Shown piece by piece: positions 33,293 through 40,191 of a DNA stretch of 64,000 bases. Within the stretch, counting starts at the first letter, position 1. Every line of letters starts with the position of its first letter. Both the position numbers and the translations under genes were made by a program. The DNA lies in assembly GCA_045578625.1 (NCBI GenBank), contig JAZNKN010000011.1, positions 1 to 64,000 on the forward strand, in the 5' to 3' direction. Under the pieces are notes generated by a model. The model ran no database searches. It was not told where the DNA came from and saw only the letters and a program-made list of their open reading frames with translations. Source of the DNA: RGIG3009 sp045578625 (GTDB taxonomy: Bacteria > Bacillota > Clostridia > Oscillospirales > Acutalibacteraceae).

Positions 33293-33748
33293 TCATTTCT
33301 CCGGAAGCCCCTCTCGGCTCAGCTCGCGCAGGTTACCGGAGATCAGCTCCAACGCTTCATAAAATACCGCGCGTTTCTCATCGGTCAAGCCGCGTCCGGC
33401 GACCTCGACTGCCACACGCGCCCGCTCACGAACGTGCTCCGCAGCACGTTTGCCCTCCTCGGTCAGCTTCAGCACACCGCGATACAGATTTTGATTGATG
33501 CCCTGCTTTGTTACAAGGCCCTTCGTCTCCATGATCGACATCATACGGGACACGTCCGCCTTATCCTTACCGCAAAGCTCGCACAACTGCGGCGCGGTCA
33601 CACCCCCGTCATAACGGTACAAGGTAGTCAGATAGATCGCATGCGAGCCTTTCAGCCCATACTTCGCCATTTCGTCCGCAGCCAACTTGTGCCAACAGCG
33701 GGAGATCTCCGCGATCGCCACCGAAAACCGTTCAAACCGATCGACCAT
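33293..33748 (-). CDS. MarR family transcriptional regulator
   Basis: A 151-residue winged-helix regulator: helix-turn-helix in VTAPQLCELCGKDKADVSRMMSIME, wing in GLVTKQGINQNLYRGVLKLTEEGK, and long dimerisation helices at both ends. It uses the ATG at 33748 after AAGAGGGAAC. An inverted repeat covers the start region of its consensus promoter, so it probably represses its own operon. The downstream DegV gene raises the possibility that it is a FabT-like lipid regulator, but the ligand is unknown. Confidence 0.9.
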   Translation of the reverse strand: MVDRFERFSVAIAEISRCWHKLAADEMAKYGLKGSHAIYLTTLYRYDGGVTAPQLCELCGKDKADVSRMMSIMETKGLVTKQGINQNLYRGVLKLTEEGKRAAEHVRERARVAVEVAGRGLTDEKRAVFYEALELISGNLRELSREGLPEK

Positions 33749-33771
33749 CGTGTTCCCTCTTTTCCATAAAA

Positions 33772-33803
33772 ATACGAGACGTTGATTTCTCAACATCTCG
33801 TAT
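33772..33803. promoter_or_regulatory. Probable MarR operator (inverted repeat)
   Basis: Arms of 14 bases, ATACGAGACGTTGA and TCAACATCTCGTAT, match at 13 of 14 positions around a 4-base centre. The repeat overlaps the end of the -10 box and the transcription start of the marR promoter, the standard place for a repressor. It can also fold as a hairpin in the leader. Confidence 0.7.
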
Positions 33804-33830
33804 TATACACGCCACACGTTGCTTTGTCAA
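33802..33830 (-). promoter_or_regulatory. Consensus promoter of MarR-DegV-HAD operon
   Basis: On the minus strand: perfect TTGACA, 17-bp spacer and perfect TATAAT. Such a strong promoter with an operator at +1 suggests tight repression. Its -35 overlaps the stop codon of the upstream ATPase remnant. Confidence 0.8.
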
Positions 33831-33913
33831 CATCTTTTTCCCCACTTCAACAGCAACGCTGCGTTGAGGATGACCGCGATCGAGCCACCGTTATGCAGCA
33901 GTGCGCCGGCACC
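33827..33913 (-). pseudogene. C-terminal remnant of a P-type metal ATPase
   Basis: The minus strand encodes GAGALLHNGGSIAVILNAALLL then KWGKRC and a stop, which is the conserved last helix region of heavy-metal-transporting P1B ATPases (LLHNG...LN). Only about 28 codons remain. The homology ends abruptly at 33913, exactly where a glycoside hydrolase fragment begins on the other strand, marking a deletion junction. The remnant presumably once lay upstream of marR on the same strand. Confidence 0.65.
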
Positions 33914-34263
33914 TCCGAGGAGTATTTGAAAGAACTCATGGAAAAATACCACCTGGGCGGCTGCCGCTACAATGCGATGCCCGGCCAGATGGTGCTAAAC
34001 CAGAACCGTATCCTGCAAAAGTACGCCAAAATTCCGTGTTCATCGCCTGCAACCCGGAGCAGGGCGGCAACGGCGTGTGTCCGAACGGCACGTTTGTCTC
34101 CAGCCAGATCAAGATCGGTGCCACCGGCAAACCGGAATACGCTCAGACGATGGGTCGTGTTTCCAGTGTCCAGATCAAGGCTACCGGCTGCAATATGGCG
34201 TTTGCCCCGGTGGTGGACATCACCTACAACGGCGAATGTGAGGAAGTCCTCGCCCGCGCCTGA
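33914..34263 (+). pseudogene. Glycoside hydrolase family 3 fragment with frameshift
   Basis: Two frames together encode part of the N-terminal domain of a GH3-type enzyme: SEEYLKELMEKYHLGGCRY and NAMPGQMVLNQNRILQKYAK in one frame, then VFIACNPEQGGNGVCPNGTF, ATGKPEYAQTMGRVSS and CNMAFAPVVDITYNGECEE in another. A single missing G near 34035 (CCG-TGTTC where CCG-GTG-TTC is expected) explains the frame change. It ends in a stop at 34261-34263 and abuts an HAD fragment. Both ends of the enzyme are gone, so this is a non-functional remnant. Confidence 0.7.
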
Positions 34264-35031
34264 ACTGCAAGCATTTCCACTGCTTCGGCCCTTGTATAGT
34301 CGCTGAGTGGGATCTGGGGCCGTGGAAAGAGCCGATTCTGGAGCGTTGGAACGTCATCGATCTGTTTTCCATGACCCGCGGCATCAACCGCTTCAAGGGC
34401 CTGGCCACCGCGCTCAAAGAGATCGATGCCAAGTACGTTCGCATCCCCGGTGTGGATGCATTGGTGCAGTGGGCCAACACCGCGCCGGCACTAAGCAATG
34501 ATAGCGTCGCCAAGGCTGCTGCCGAAGCGACCGACACGCAGACGAAACTGGTTTTGGGGAAAGCGCTGTCTTGGTCCAAGCCCGTCAACGCGGCGATCGT
34601 GGAGTTGGACGACAACCTGAAGCATCCCTATGAAGGCGCGAAAGAAGGCCTTTCCGCCGCCCACGCATTTGCCGACGTGGCCATGGTCTCCTCCGCCAAC
34701 CGCGACGCGATCGAGGAGGAGTGGGACAAATTCGGTCTGCTGAAGCATACGATATCGTTCTGGCACAAGACGTCGGCTCCAAAGCCGCCTGTATCGCGGC
34801 AATGCTGCGGTTCGGCTACGACCCAAGCAAGGTCGTGATGGTGGGCGACGCACCCGGCGATTGCGATGCCGCCGAAAAAACGGCGTCCATTACTACCCCA
34901 TTCTGGTCAACCGCGAAAAAGAGAACCGGGACGAGCTCGTCGCCACCGGCTTTGACAAGCTCCGTGACGGCAACTACGCCGCCTACGGTGCCGAGAAAAA
35001 ACAGGAATTTCTCAAAAATCCGGGCAGTTGA
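34263..35031 (+). pseudogene. HAD-type hydrolase pseudogene with two frameshifts
   Basis: Reading through two single-base losses gives a continuous protein: NCKHFHCFGPCIVAEWDLGP...FSMTRGINRFKGLATALKE...DVAMVSSANRDAIEEEW, then after a lost G near 34751 DIVLAQDVGSKAACIAAMLR and VVMVGDAPGDCDAAEK, then after a lost A in the A-run near 34880 NGVHYYPILVNREKENRDEL to a stop at 35029-35031. The MVGDAPGDCDAA segment is HAD motif IV. The N-terminus is missing. The frameshifts and the abutting GH3 fragment show this locus is decaying. Confidence 0.75.
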
Positions 35032-35047
35032 ACTGCCTAAAATAATG

Positions 35048-35073
35048 ATCCCCTCGGATTTTTCCGAGGGGAT
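35048..35073. terminator. Terminator hairpin downstream of HAD pseudogene
   Basis: Arms ATCCCCTCGGA/TCCGAGGGGAT around a short T loop. It could end transcription from either side. Confidence 0.65.
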
Positions 35074-35091
35074 TTGTTATTGCGTTAAACG

Positions 35092-35136
35092 ATTAGCCCT
35101 TGATAGCAGCCTGTGCAGCGGTACGCAAAAGAGGGG
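35092..35136 (-). repeat. ppdK-like 3' tail, copy 1
   Basis: The plus strand ATTAGCCCTTGATAGCAGCC continues into TGTGCAGC and matches the 3' end of ppdK at 36876-36903 with two mismatches. Read on the minus strand it encodes LLRTAAQAAIKG and a stop, against ARLAAAQAAIKG and a stop in PpdK. Beyond that the match becomes gapped. It sits directly after the stop of the ICMT-like gene. Confidence 0.7.
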
Positions 35137-35142
35137 AAGTTG

Positions 35143-35814
35143 TTACCAAATGAATGGTATCAAGCGGTATTTGACTTTTTGCTTATATTCACGGTAACCG
35201 TCGAGTTCTTCTTCCAGGAATTTTTCTTCGTACTTAATTCGTTTTGCTATGATAAGAGGATATGCAAGAAAAATCAAAAACGAATATACAGAACCTAACA
35301 CAATCGGTATCGACAAAAACAAAAGCAAAGTTGTGCTATACATCGGGTGTCTGACGATACCATATAACCCCGTATCGATTACCTTTTGATTTTCTTGAAC
35401 CTCAATCGTGCGGCTAAGATATGTATTTTCTCGGAGCACTTCTGCATAAAGAATATATGCAATGAGAAACACCACTGCCGCACCGATTACTATACCTATC
35501 GGCAACATATACCAATGAAAACGGACACCGAGTCCTGCAACGATAAAGCCTGCCAAAAACATAAGACCACTCAATTTCACAACAAGACTTTGTTCTCGTT
35601 GCTTTTCTTTTGCACCCAATCTGCTCTTTAATAGGTCAGGATTTTTGAACATCATTACAATTCCCGCAAAGAGCATTGGGATAAATAAAATGCCCATCAA
35701 TAACCAACCATTAAAAAAAGAAATCGTTCCCGCTGGTATGAATATCACTAACCCAACCAAAACAATACCTAATACGAATTTAGTTGTTGCTTCAACAAAT
35801 AATTTCATTGTCAT
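35143..35814 (-). CDS. Isoprenylcysteine carboxyl methyltransferase-like membrane protein
   Basis: A 223-residue membrane protein with five or six helices. The C-terminal signature DTGLYGIVRHPMYSTTLLLFL with a later YPLIIAKRIKYEEKFLEEEL matches the ICMT/phospholipid N-methyltransferase (NnrU/PEMT-like) superfamily, whose RHPxY motif and Glu bind S-adenosylmethionine. Bacterial members methylate unknown lipids or other substrates. Codon usage is distinctly AT-rich compared with the flanking genes, suggesting acquisition. It is flanked on both sides by ppdK-like 3' tails. Confidence 0.85.
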   Translation of the reverse strand: MTMKLFVEATTKFVLGIVLVGLVIFIPAGTISFFNGWLLMGILFIPMLFAGIVMMFKNPDLLKSRLGAKEKQREQSLVVKLSGLMFLAGFIVAGLGVRFHWYMLPIGIVIGAAVVFLIAYILYAEVLRENTYLSRTIEVQENQKVIDTGLYGIVRHPMYSTTLLLFLSIPIVLGSVYSFLIFLAYPLIIAKRIKYEEKFLEEELDGYREYKQKVKYRLIPFIW

Positions 35815-35897
35815 AGTGTTTCTCCGTTAAATTTTTGTTTGCAACTTTGCTTTATTGTACCATATTATATTGTAAATAGAAAGAGCTTTATATAAAA

Positions 35898-35927
35898 ATC
35901 GCCCTGCCGAGATTTCGGCAGGGCGAT
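35898..35927 (-). terminator. Terminator hairpin in accessory zone
   Basis: Thirteen-base perfect arms (ATCGCCCTGCCGA/TCGGCAGGGCGAT) followed in the minus direction by TTTTTA. The sequence CGCCCTGCCGA recurs at 36564-36574, where it is interrupted by the palindromic mini-repeat. Confidence 0.8.
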
Positions 35928-35951
35928 AAGTTTTGCTTTATGGATCTAATT

Positions 35952-35999
35952 ATTTAGATTCTTTGATCGCAGCCTGTGATGCAGTACGCAAAAGTGGGA
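35952..35999 (-). repeat. ppdK-like 3' tail, copy 2
   Basis: Shares CTTTGAT-GCAGCCTGTG-GCAGTACGCAAAAG with copy 1 and, more weakly, with the true ppdK end. On the minus strand it encodes PLLRTASQAAIKESK and a stop. It lies directly after the stop of the 152-aa membrane protein, the same position relative to its gene as copy 1. Confidence 0.65.
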
Positions 36000-36458
36000 T
36001 TACACAAAAGTTTCTGTTGCTTGACCTTCTTCTACTTTCTTTGCAAAAGAAATCTCAAATTCAATATTCTGTGAAATGACTGTCAAACCAATAGAAAGCA
36101 GTATAAAGCCTACGTAATACTTGATTGTCGATACAAAAGCTTCAGCATTTTCTGCTTCAGCTTCTGCTATTTCAATATTGTTTTTATTAAGTTTGGTAAT
36201 TGCATCATTGTTTGCTTCAATTGCCTCAAACACGGGAATAAGATTGTTTGCGGCCTGGGCGGCAGCTTGCTGCATACCTGTATATGCATCACCACCATAA
36301 GACTTGTTAGACTCATACTCAGGTGCAGAGATGCTTTCTAATTTAATACTATCCATTTTGGGATTATTTATTGCAACATCAAATGAAAAAACGAAATAAG
36401 AGCACACCATAATTACAACGCCGATAATAACACCTATCAGATTAAGTTTCTTTAACAT
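36000..36458 (-). CDS. Hypothetical 2-TM membrane protein, 152 aa
   Basis: The protein has an N-terminal membrane helix (LIGVIIGVVIMVCSYFVFSF), an external part of about 80 residues with an Ala/Asn/Glu-rich helical stretch (NNDAITKLNKNNIEIAEAEAEN), and a second helix (YYVGFILLSIGLTVISQNIEF) with a short acidic tail. I do not recognise it. The ATG at 36458 follows AAAGGAT. Its AT-rich codon usage differs from the surrounding genes and resembles the ICMT-like gene, suggesting both arrived from elsewhere. Confidence 0.65.
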   Translation of the reverse strand: MLKKLNLIGVIIGVVIMVCSYFVFSFDVAINNPKMDSIKLESISAPEYESNKSYGGDAYTGMQQAAAQAANNLIPVFEAIEANNDAITKLNKNNIEIAEAEAENAEAFVSTIKYYVGFILLSIGLTVISQNIEFEISFAKKVEEGQATETFV

Positions 36459-36525
36459 AATTAGCAATCCTTTCTATTAACTAAACAATTATGTATTATA
36501 GATTAGCTTCATTGAATCCATGGGT

Positions 36526-36554
36526 ATTATAGCATAAAGCCATACTACTCGCAA
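36526..36554 (-). promoter_or_regulatory. Promoter of the 152-aa membrane protein
   Basis: On the minus strand: TTGCGA, 17-bp spacer, perfect TATAAT. Confidence 0.6.
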
Positions 36555-36574
36555 ATAAAACTTCGCCCTGCCGA

Positions 36575-36622
36575 GTAGGGGCGGCAATCTGCCGCCCGCG
36601 GGCGATTGATAATCGCCCCTGC
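36575..36622. repeat. Palindromic mini-repeat (MITE/REP-like)
   Basis: A 48-base unit with near-inverted ends (GTAGGGGCG...CGCCCCTGC) holding two hairpins: GGGCGGCaatctGCCGCCC at 36579-36597 and GGGCGATTgatAATCGCCC at 36600-36618. Units of this style recur in many gut Clostridia from memory. It interrupts a copy of the CGCCCTGCCGA terminator arm at 36564-36574, which suggests it inserted there. Confidence 0.65.
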
Positions 36623-36631
36623 ATTTTTTGT

Positions 36632-36826
36632 CGATATGCCTGGCTGCTCGATATATTTGCCTGACGGCAAATTCAAGATAATTCCGCGTTGCAGAATTTC
36701 GATATGTTGCCTTGAGGCAACGAGTGTCTATATAAATCCTCTCATGCCCCGCAGGGCATATCGAGTGCGTCAGCACATATCGAGCCGCAAAGCGGCATAT
36801 CGAAAATCCCAATGGGATTTATATCG
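36632..36826. repeat. Array of different stem-loops joined by an ATATCGA linker
   Basis: At least seven short hairpins follow one another. The clearest are ATTTGCC-TGAC-GGCAAAT (36655-36672), ATTCCGC-GTT-GCAGAAT (36681-36697), GTTGCC-TTGA-GGCAAC (36706-36721), ATGCCC-CGCA-GGGCAT (36744-36759), GTGC-GTCA-GCAC (36765-36776), GCCGC-AAA-GCGGC (36784-36796) and AAATCCC-AAT-GGGATTT (36804-36820). Stem sequences differ but the joiner ATATCGA (or its reverse TCGATAT) is kept between most. A degenerate unit lies at the left edge. No convincing protein is encoded here. It occupies most of the 417-base gap upstream of the ppdK stop. Confidence 0.8.
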
Positions 36827-36830
36827 CTGC

Positions 36831-36871
36831 TAACAAAAAACTGCCTTCCGAAGAAGACAGTTTTTTTGTTA
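36831..36871 (-). terminator. Terminator of ppdK
   Basis: Arms TAACAAAAAACTG/CAGTTTTTTTGTTA plus inner pairs CTTC/GAAG; T run in the minus direction. It starts five bases past the ppdK stop codon. Confidence 0.85.
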
Positions 36872-36875
36872 GCAA

Positions 36876-39500
36876 TTAGCCCTTGATTGCAGCCTGAGCA
36901 GCAGCCAAACGAGCGATCGGCACGCGGAACGGCGAGCAGGACACGTAGTCCAGACCGATCTTGTGGCAGAACTCAACGGAGACCGGGTCACCGCCGTGCT
37001 CACCGCAGATACCGCAGTGCAGCTCGGGACGGGTCTTCTTACCCAGCGAGACAGCCATATCCATCAGCTTGCCAACACCGGTCTGATCCAACTTCGCGAA
37101 CGGATCATTCTCGTAGATCTTGGTGTCATAGTAAGCGGACAGGAACTTGCCGGCGTCGTCACGGCTGAAGCCGAAGGTCATCTGGGTCAGATCGTTGGTG
37201 CCGAAGCAGAAGAACTCCGCTTCCTTCGCAATGTCGTCCGCGGTCAAGCAGGCACGCGGGATCTCCATCATGGTACCGACTTCGTACTTGAGGTCCGCAC
37301 CGGCGGCAGCGATCTCGGCGTCGGCGGTTGCCACGACAATATCCTTAACGAACTTCATTTCCTTGACCTCGCCGGTCAGCGGGATCATGATCTCGGGAAC
37401 GATGGTCCATTCCGGATGCGCCTTCTGTACGTTGATCGCCGCACGGATAACAGCGGTGGTCTGCATCTTCGCAATTTCCGGATAGGTGACAGCCAGACGG
37501 CAGCCACGGTGACCCATCATCGGGTTGAACTCATGCAGGGAAGCGATGATCGCCTTGATGTCGGCAACCGACTTGCCCTGAGCCTTCGCCAGCGCCGCGA
37601 TGTCCTCTTCCTCGGTGGGAACGAACTCGTGCAGCGGGGGGTCCAGGAAGCGGATGCAGACCGGGTTGCCCTCGAGCGCCACGTACAGCTTCTCGAAGTC
37701 GCCCTGCTGATACGGCAGGATCTTCGCCAGAGCGGCCTCGCGCTCTTCAACGGTATCGGAGCAGATCATCTCACGGAACGCCGCGATACGGTCAGCCTCG
37801 AAGAACATATGCTCGGTACGGCACAGACCGATACCCTCGGCACCCAGCTCGCGAGCCTTCTTGGCATCGGCGGGGGTGTCGGCGTTGGTGCGGACCTTCA
37901 GCGTACGGAACTCATCGGCCCACGCCATGATGCGGCCGAACTCGCCGGCGATCTCAGCGTCAACCGTCGGGATGATGCCGTCGTAGATGTTACCGGTGGA
38001 ACCGTCGATGGAGATGTAGTCGCCTTCAACATAGGTCTTGCCGGCCAACTCGAACTTCTTGTTCTCCTCGTCCATCTTGATCTCGCCGCAACCGGACACG
38101 CAGCAGGTACCCATGCCGCGAGCAACAACGGCCGCGTGAGAGGTCATACCACCGCGGACGGTCAGTATGCCCTGAGACGCCTTCATACCGGTGATATCCT
38201 CGGGAGAGGTCTCCAGACGAACCAGAACGACCTTCTCGCCCTTCTCGTTCCAAGCCACAGCGTCGTCAGCAGTGAACACCACACGACCGCAAGCAGCACC
38301 GGGAGAAGCACCCAGGCCCTTGCCCGCGGGAGTCGCGGTCTTCAGGACCTTCTGGTCGAACTGCGGGTGCAGCAGGGTGTCGAGGTTACGGGGATCGATC
38401 ATCGCCACAGCCTGCTTCTTGTCGATCATGCCCTCGTCCACCAGGTCGCAGGCGATCTTCAGAGCGGCCTTCGCGGTACGCTTACCGTTTCGGGTCTGCA
38501 GCATGAACAGCTTACCGTGCTCAACGGTGAACTCCATATCCTGCATATCTCTGTAGTGGTCCTCCAGACGTGCGCACACATCCTGGAACTGAGCAAACGC
38601 CTCGGGGAACTTGTTGGCCATCTCGGCGATCGGCATCGGCGTACGCACGCCGGCCACAACATCTTCACCCTGCGCGTTGGTCAGGAACTCACCCATCAGG
38701 CCCTTATCGCCGGTGGCGGGGTCACGGGTAAAGGCAACACCGGTACCGCAATCGTCACCCATGTTACCGAAAGCCATCATCTGCACGTTAACAGCGGTAC
38801 CCCAGGAGTACGGGATGTCGTTGTCACGGCGATACACGTTGGCGCGGGGGTTGTCCCAGGAACGGAACACCGCTTCCACAGCGCCCATAAGCTGCTCTTT
38901 GGGATCGGAGGGGAAATCCTTGCCGATCTTGGACTTATACTCAGCCTTGAACTGGCCGGCGAGTGCCTTCAGATCGTCAGCGGTCAGCTCGACGTCCTGG
39001 GTCACACCCTTTTCTTCCTTCATCTTGTCGATGAGCTCTTCGAAGTACTTCTTACCAACTTCCATAACGACGTCGGAGTACATCTGGATGAAACGGCGAT
39101 AGCAGTCCCACGCCCAACGGGGATTATTGGACTTCTCAGCCATCGTCTCCACCACGGTCTCGTTCAGACCGAGGTTCAGAATGGTATCCATCATACCGGG
39201 CATCGAAGCGCGCGCACCGGAACGAACGGAAACCAGCAGCGGGTTCTCCTTGTCACCGAACTTCTTGCCGGTGATCTCCTCCATCTTGTCGATGTACTCC
39301 ATGATCTGCGCCTGGATCTCATCGTTGATCTTGCGGCCATCCTCATAATACTGGGTGCAGGCCTCGGTGCTGATCGTGAAACCCTGCGGAACCGGCAGAC
39401 CGAGACCGGTCATTTCCGCCAGGTTGGCGCCCTTGCCGCCGAGAAGCTCGCGCATGGAAGCGTTGCCCTCTTTGAACAGATAGACATACTTGTGACTCAT
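36876..39500 (-). CDS. ppdK: Pyruvate, phosphate dikinase
   Basis: PPDK interconverts pyruvate, ATP and phosphate with phosphoenolpyruvate, AMP and pyrophosphate, serving glycolysis or gluconeogenesis in anaerobes. The 874-residue protein has the N-terminal nucleotide-binding domain (LLGGKGANLAEMTGLGLPVP, SVRSGARASMPGMMDTILNLG), the phospho-His domain with the catalytic His in LTVRGGMTSHAAVVARGMGTCCV, and the C-terminal PEP-binding barrel with GIGLCRTEHMFF, MMGHRGCRLAVTYPEI, and the catalytic Cys in HCGICGEHGGDP. The start at 39500 (MSHKYVYLF) is preferred; an ATG 12 bases earlier coincides with the GAGAGAGG ribosome site. Length is normal. Confidence 0.97.
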   Translation of the reverse strand: MSHKYVYLFKEGNASMRELLGGKGANLAEMTGLGLPVPQGFTISTEACTQYYEDGRKINDEIQAQIMEYIDKMEEITGKKFGDKENPLLVSVRSGARASMPGMMDTILNLGLNETVVETMAEKSNNPRWAWDCYRRFIQMYSDVVMEVGKKYFEELIDKMKEEKGVTQDVELTADDLKALAGQFKAEYKSKIGKDFPSDPKEQLMGAVEAVFRSWDNPRANVYRRDNDIPYSWGTAVNVQMMAFGNMGDDCGTGVAFTRDPATGDKGLMGEFLTNAQGEDVVAGVRTPMPIAEMANKFPEAFAQFQDVCARLEDHYRDMQDMEFTVEHGKLFMLQTRNGKRTAKAALKIACDLVDEGMIDKKQAVAMIDPRNLDTLLHPQFDQKVLKTATPAGKGLGASPGAACGRVVFTADDAVAWNEKGEKVVLVRLETSPEDITGMKASQGILTVRGGMTSHAAVVARGMGTCCVSGCGEIKMDEENKKFELAGKTYVEGDYISIDGSTGNIYDGIIPTVDAEIAGEFGRIMAWADEFRTLKVRTNADTPADAKKARELGAEGIGLCRTEHMFFEADRIAAFREMICSDTVEEREAALAKILPYQQGDFEKLYVALEGNPVCIRFLDPPLHEFVPTEEEDIAALAKAQGKSVADIKAIIASLHEFNPMMGHRGCRLAVTYPEIAKMQTTAVIRAAINVQKAHPEWTIVPEIMIPLTGEVKEMKFVKDIVVATADAEIAAAGADLKYEVGTMMEIPRACLTADDIAKEAEFFCFGTNDLTQMTFGFSRDDAGKFLSAYYDTKIYENDPFAKLDQTGVGKLMDMAVSLGKKTRPELHCGICGEHGGDPVSVEFCHKIGLDYVSCSPFRVPIARLAAAQAAIKG

Positions 39501-39743
39501 GCTTACAGTCATCCTCTCTCTTTATTTTAACTTTCTCCTCGAGACATTTTGAATATGCCGACAGATATGTCAACATAACTGCCAGTTATTATACCAAATT
39601 TTTCTGAAAATGAAAAGTGTTTTTTTGTAATTTTTTAATTTTATCAAAATAACCAGTATTTTGCACCAAAAGCCTCCTCGGATTGTGAAAAAGCATCGCT
39701 TTTTTGCAGAAAGGATTGCGAAAAGCGAGCAAACGCGCTATAC
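39501..39743 (-). promoter_or_regulatory. Intergenic region with ppdK promoter
   Basis: On the minus strand TTTTCA, a 17-bp spacer and TATAAT lie upstream of ppdK near 39585-39615. Downstream of the -10 is an imperfect inverted repeat GTTGACA-tatc-TGTCGGC (about 39553-39570), a possible operator. The remaining sequence up to 39743 is AT-rich with no gene evident. Confidence 0.45.
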
Positions 39744-39775
39744 TTTAAGGTGCTTTTAAGTTTTCTTGCTATACT
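39744..39775 (+). promoter_or_regulatory. Activator-type promoter with two response-regulator boxes
   Basis: Two TTTAAG half-sites start 11 bp apart (39744-39749 and 39755-39760), overlapping the place of a missing -35 box; TATACT follows at 39770-39775. Direct repeats with one helical turn spacing are typical of OmpR-family regulators. The promoter now leads into the collapsed regulator pseudogene and the surface protein behind it. Confidence 0.55.
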
Positions 39776-39802
39776 GGTATCACAGTAAAAAGGAGGGATA
39801 CC

Positions 39803-40178
39803 ATGCGTTTGCTGCTGACTGAAGACGAGCGCGATGACTCGCCGCCAAGCGAAGGTGACCGCCTCGGTGCTGCAGATCGGCAACCTGTCACTGGACCGCA
39901 TCAACTTTGAGTTGTCCACTGCCAAAGGTTCCTTCCGCCTCGCCGGCGGCACGGCGGCATCCACCATTATCCCTGCCGCGTTTTTACAATGCCTGCTCAT
40001 CGCCTTGGCGCTTGGCACGCTACTGGCACTGTTCTATCGTCTTAACAAGCGCTGCAGCCGCAGCTTCGCCGTCACACTGGCGCTGCTGCCGTCAGTGGTC
40101 TGCGTGGTCATCCTGATGGTCAACGGCAATCTGGAGATCAGCTGCTCGATCCCGGAGACCGAAACCGAAACACTGTAA
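39803..40178 (+). pseudogene. Collapsed response regulator/DUF4956 chimaera
   Basis: Behind a perfect AAGGAGGG, the ATG opens MRLLLTEDERD, the start of an OmpR-type receiver domain. The frame then shifts to MTRRQAKVTASVLQIGNLSL and NFELSTAKGSFRLA, the linker between receiver and DNA-binding domain, so most of the receiver is deleted. At about 39945 the sequence jumps to LQCLLIALALGTLLALFYR and RSFAVTLALLPSVVCVVILM, characteristic of DUF4956 membrane proteins, and ends after about 30 further residues at ETETETL. In related genomes such regulators sit in clusters with a sensor kinase, VTC domain and DUF4956 proteins, and a carbohydrate-binding surface protein like the one that follows. A large internal deletion is the simplest explanation. 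Confidence 0.7.
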
Positions 40179-40191
40179 AGAGGGGAACTTC

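Noticed and set aside
33782..34306. Possible intact 174-aa gene
   Set aside because: Only its middle part resembles a GH3 enzyme and that homology moves to another frame near 34035; it is treated as a pseudogene fragment.
36489..36812. A 107-codon open frame on the minus strand
   Set aside because: It runs through the palindromic repeat and stem-loop array and has repeat-derived, low-plausibility protein composition; it is a by-product of the array, not a gene.
36632..36826. CRISPR array
   Set aside because: The constant element is only seven bases and the variable parts are self-complementary hairpins of 12-19 bases; no cas genes are in the window.
36963..39530. 855-codon open frame on the plus strand opposite ppdK
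   Set aside because: It is a long antisense shadow caused by GC-rich codon bias in ppdK; the minus-strand frame has every PPDK motif.
39585..39720. Small RNA gene upstream of ppdK
   Set aside because: The region is AT-rich with a promoter for ppdK but no terminator-like hairpin or conserved fold that I can see.
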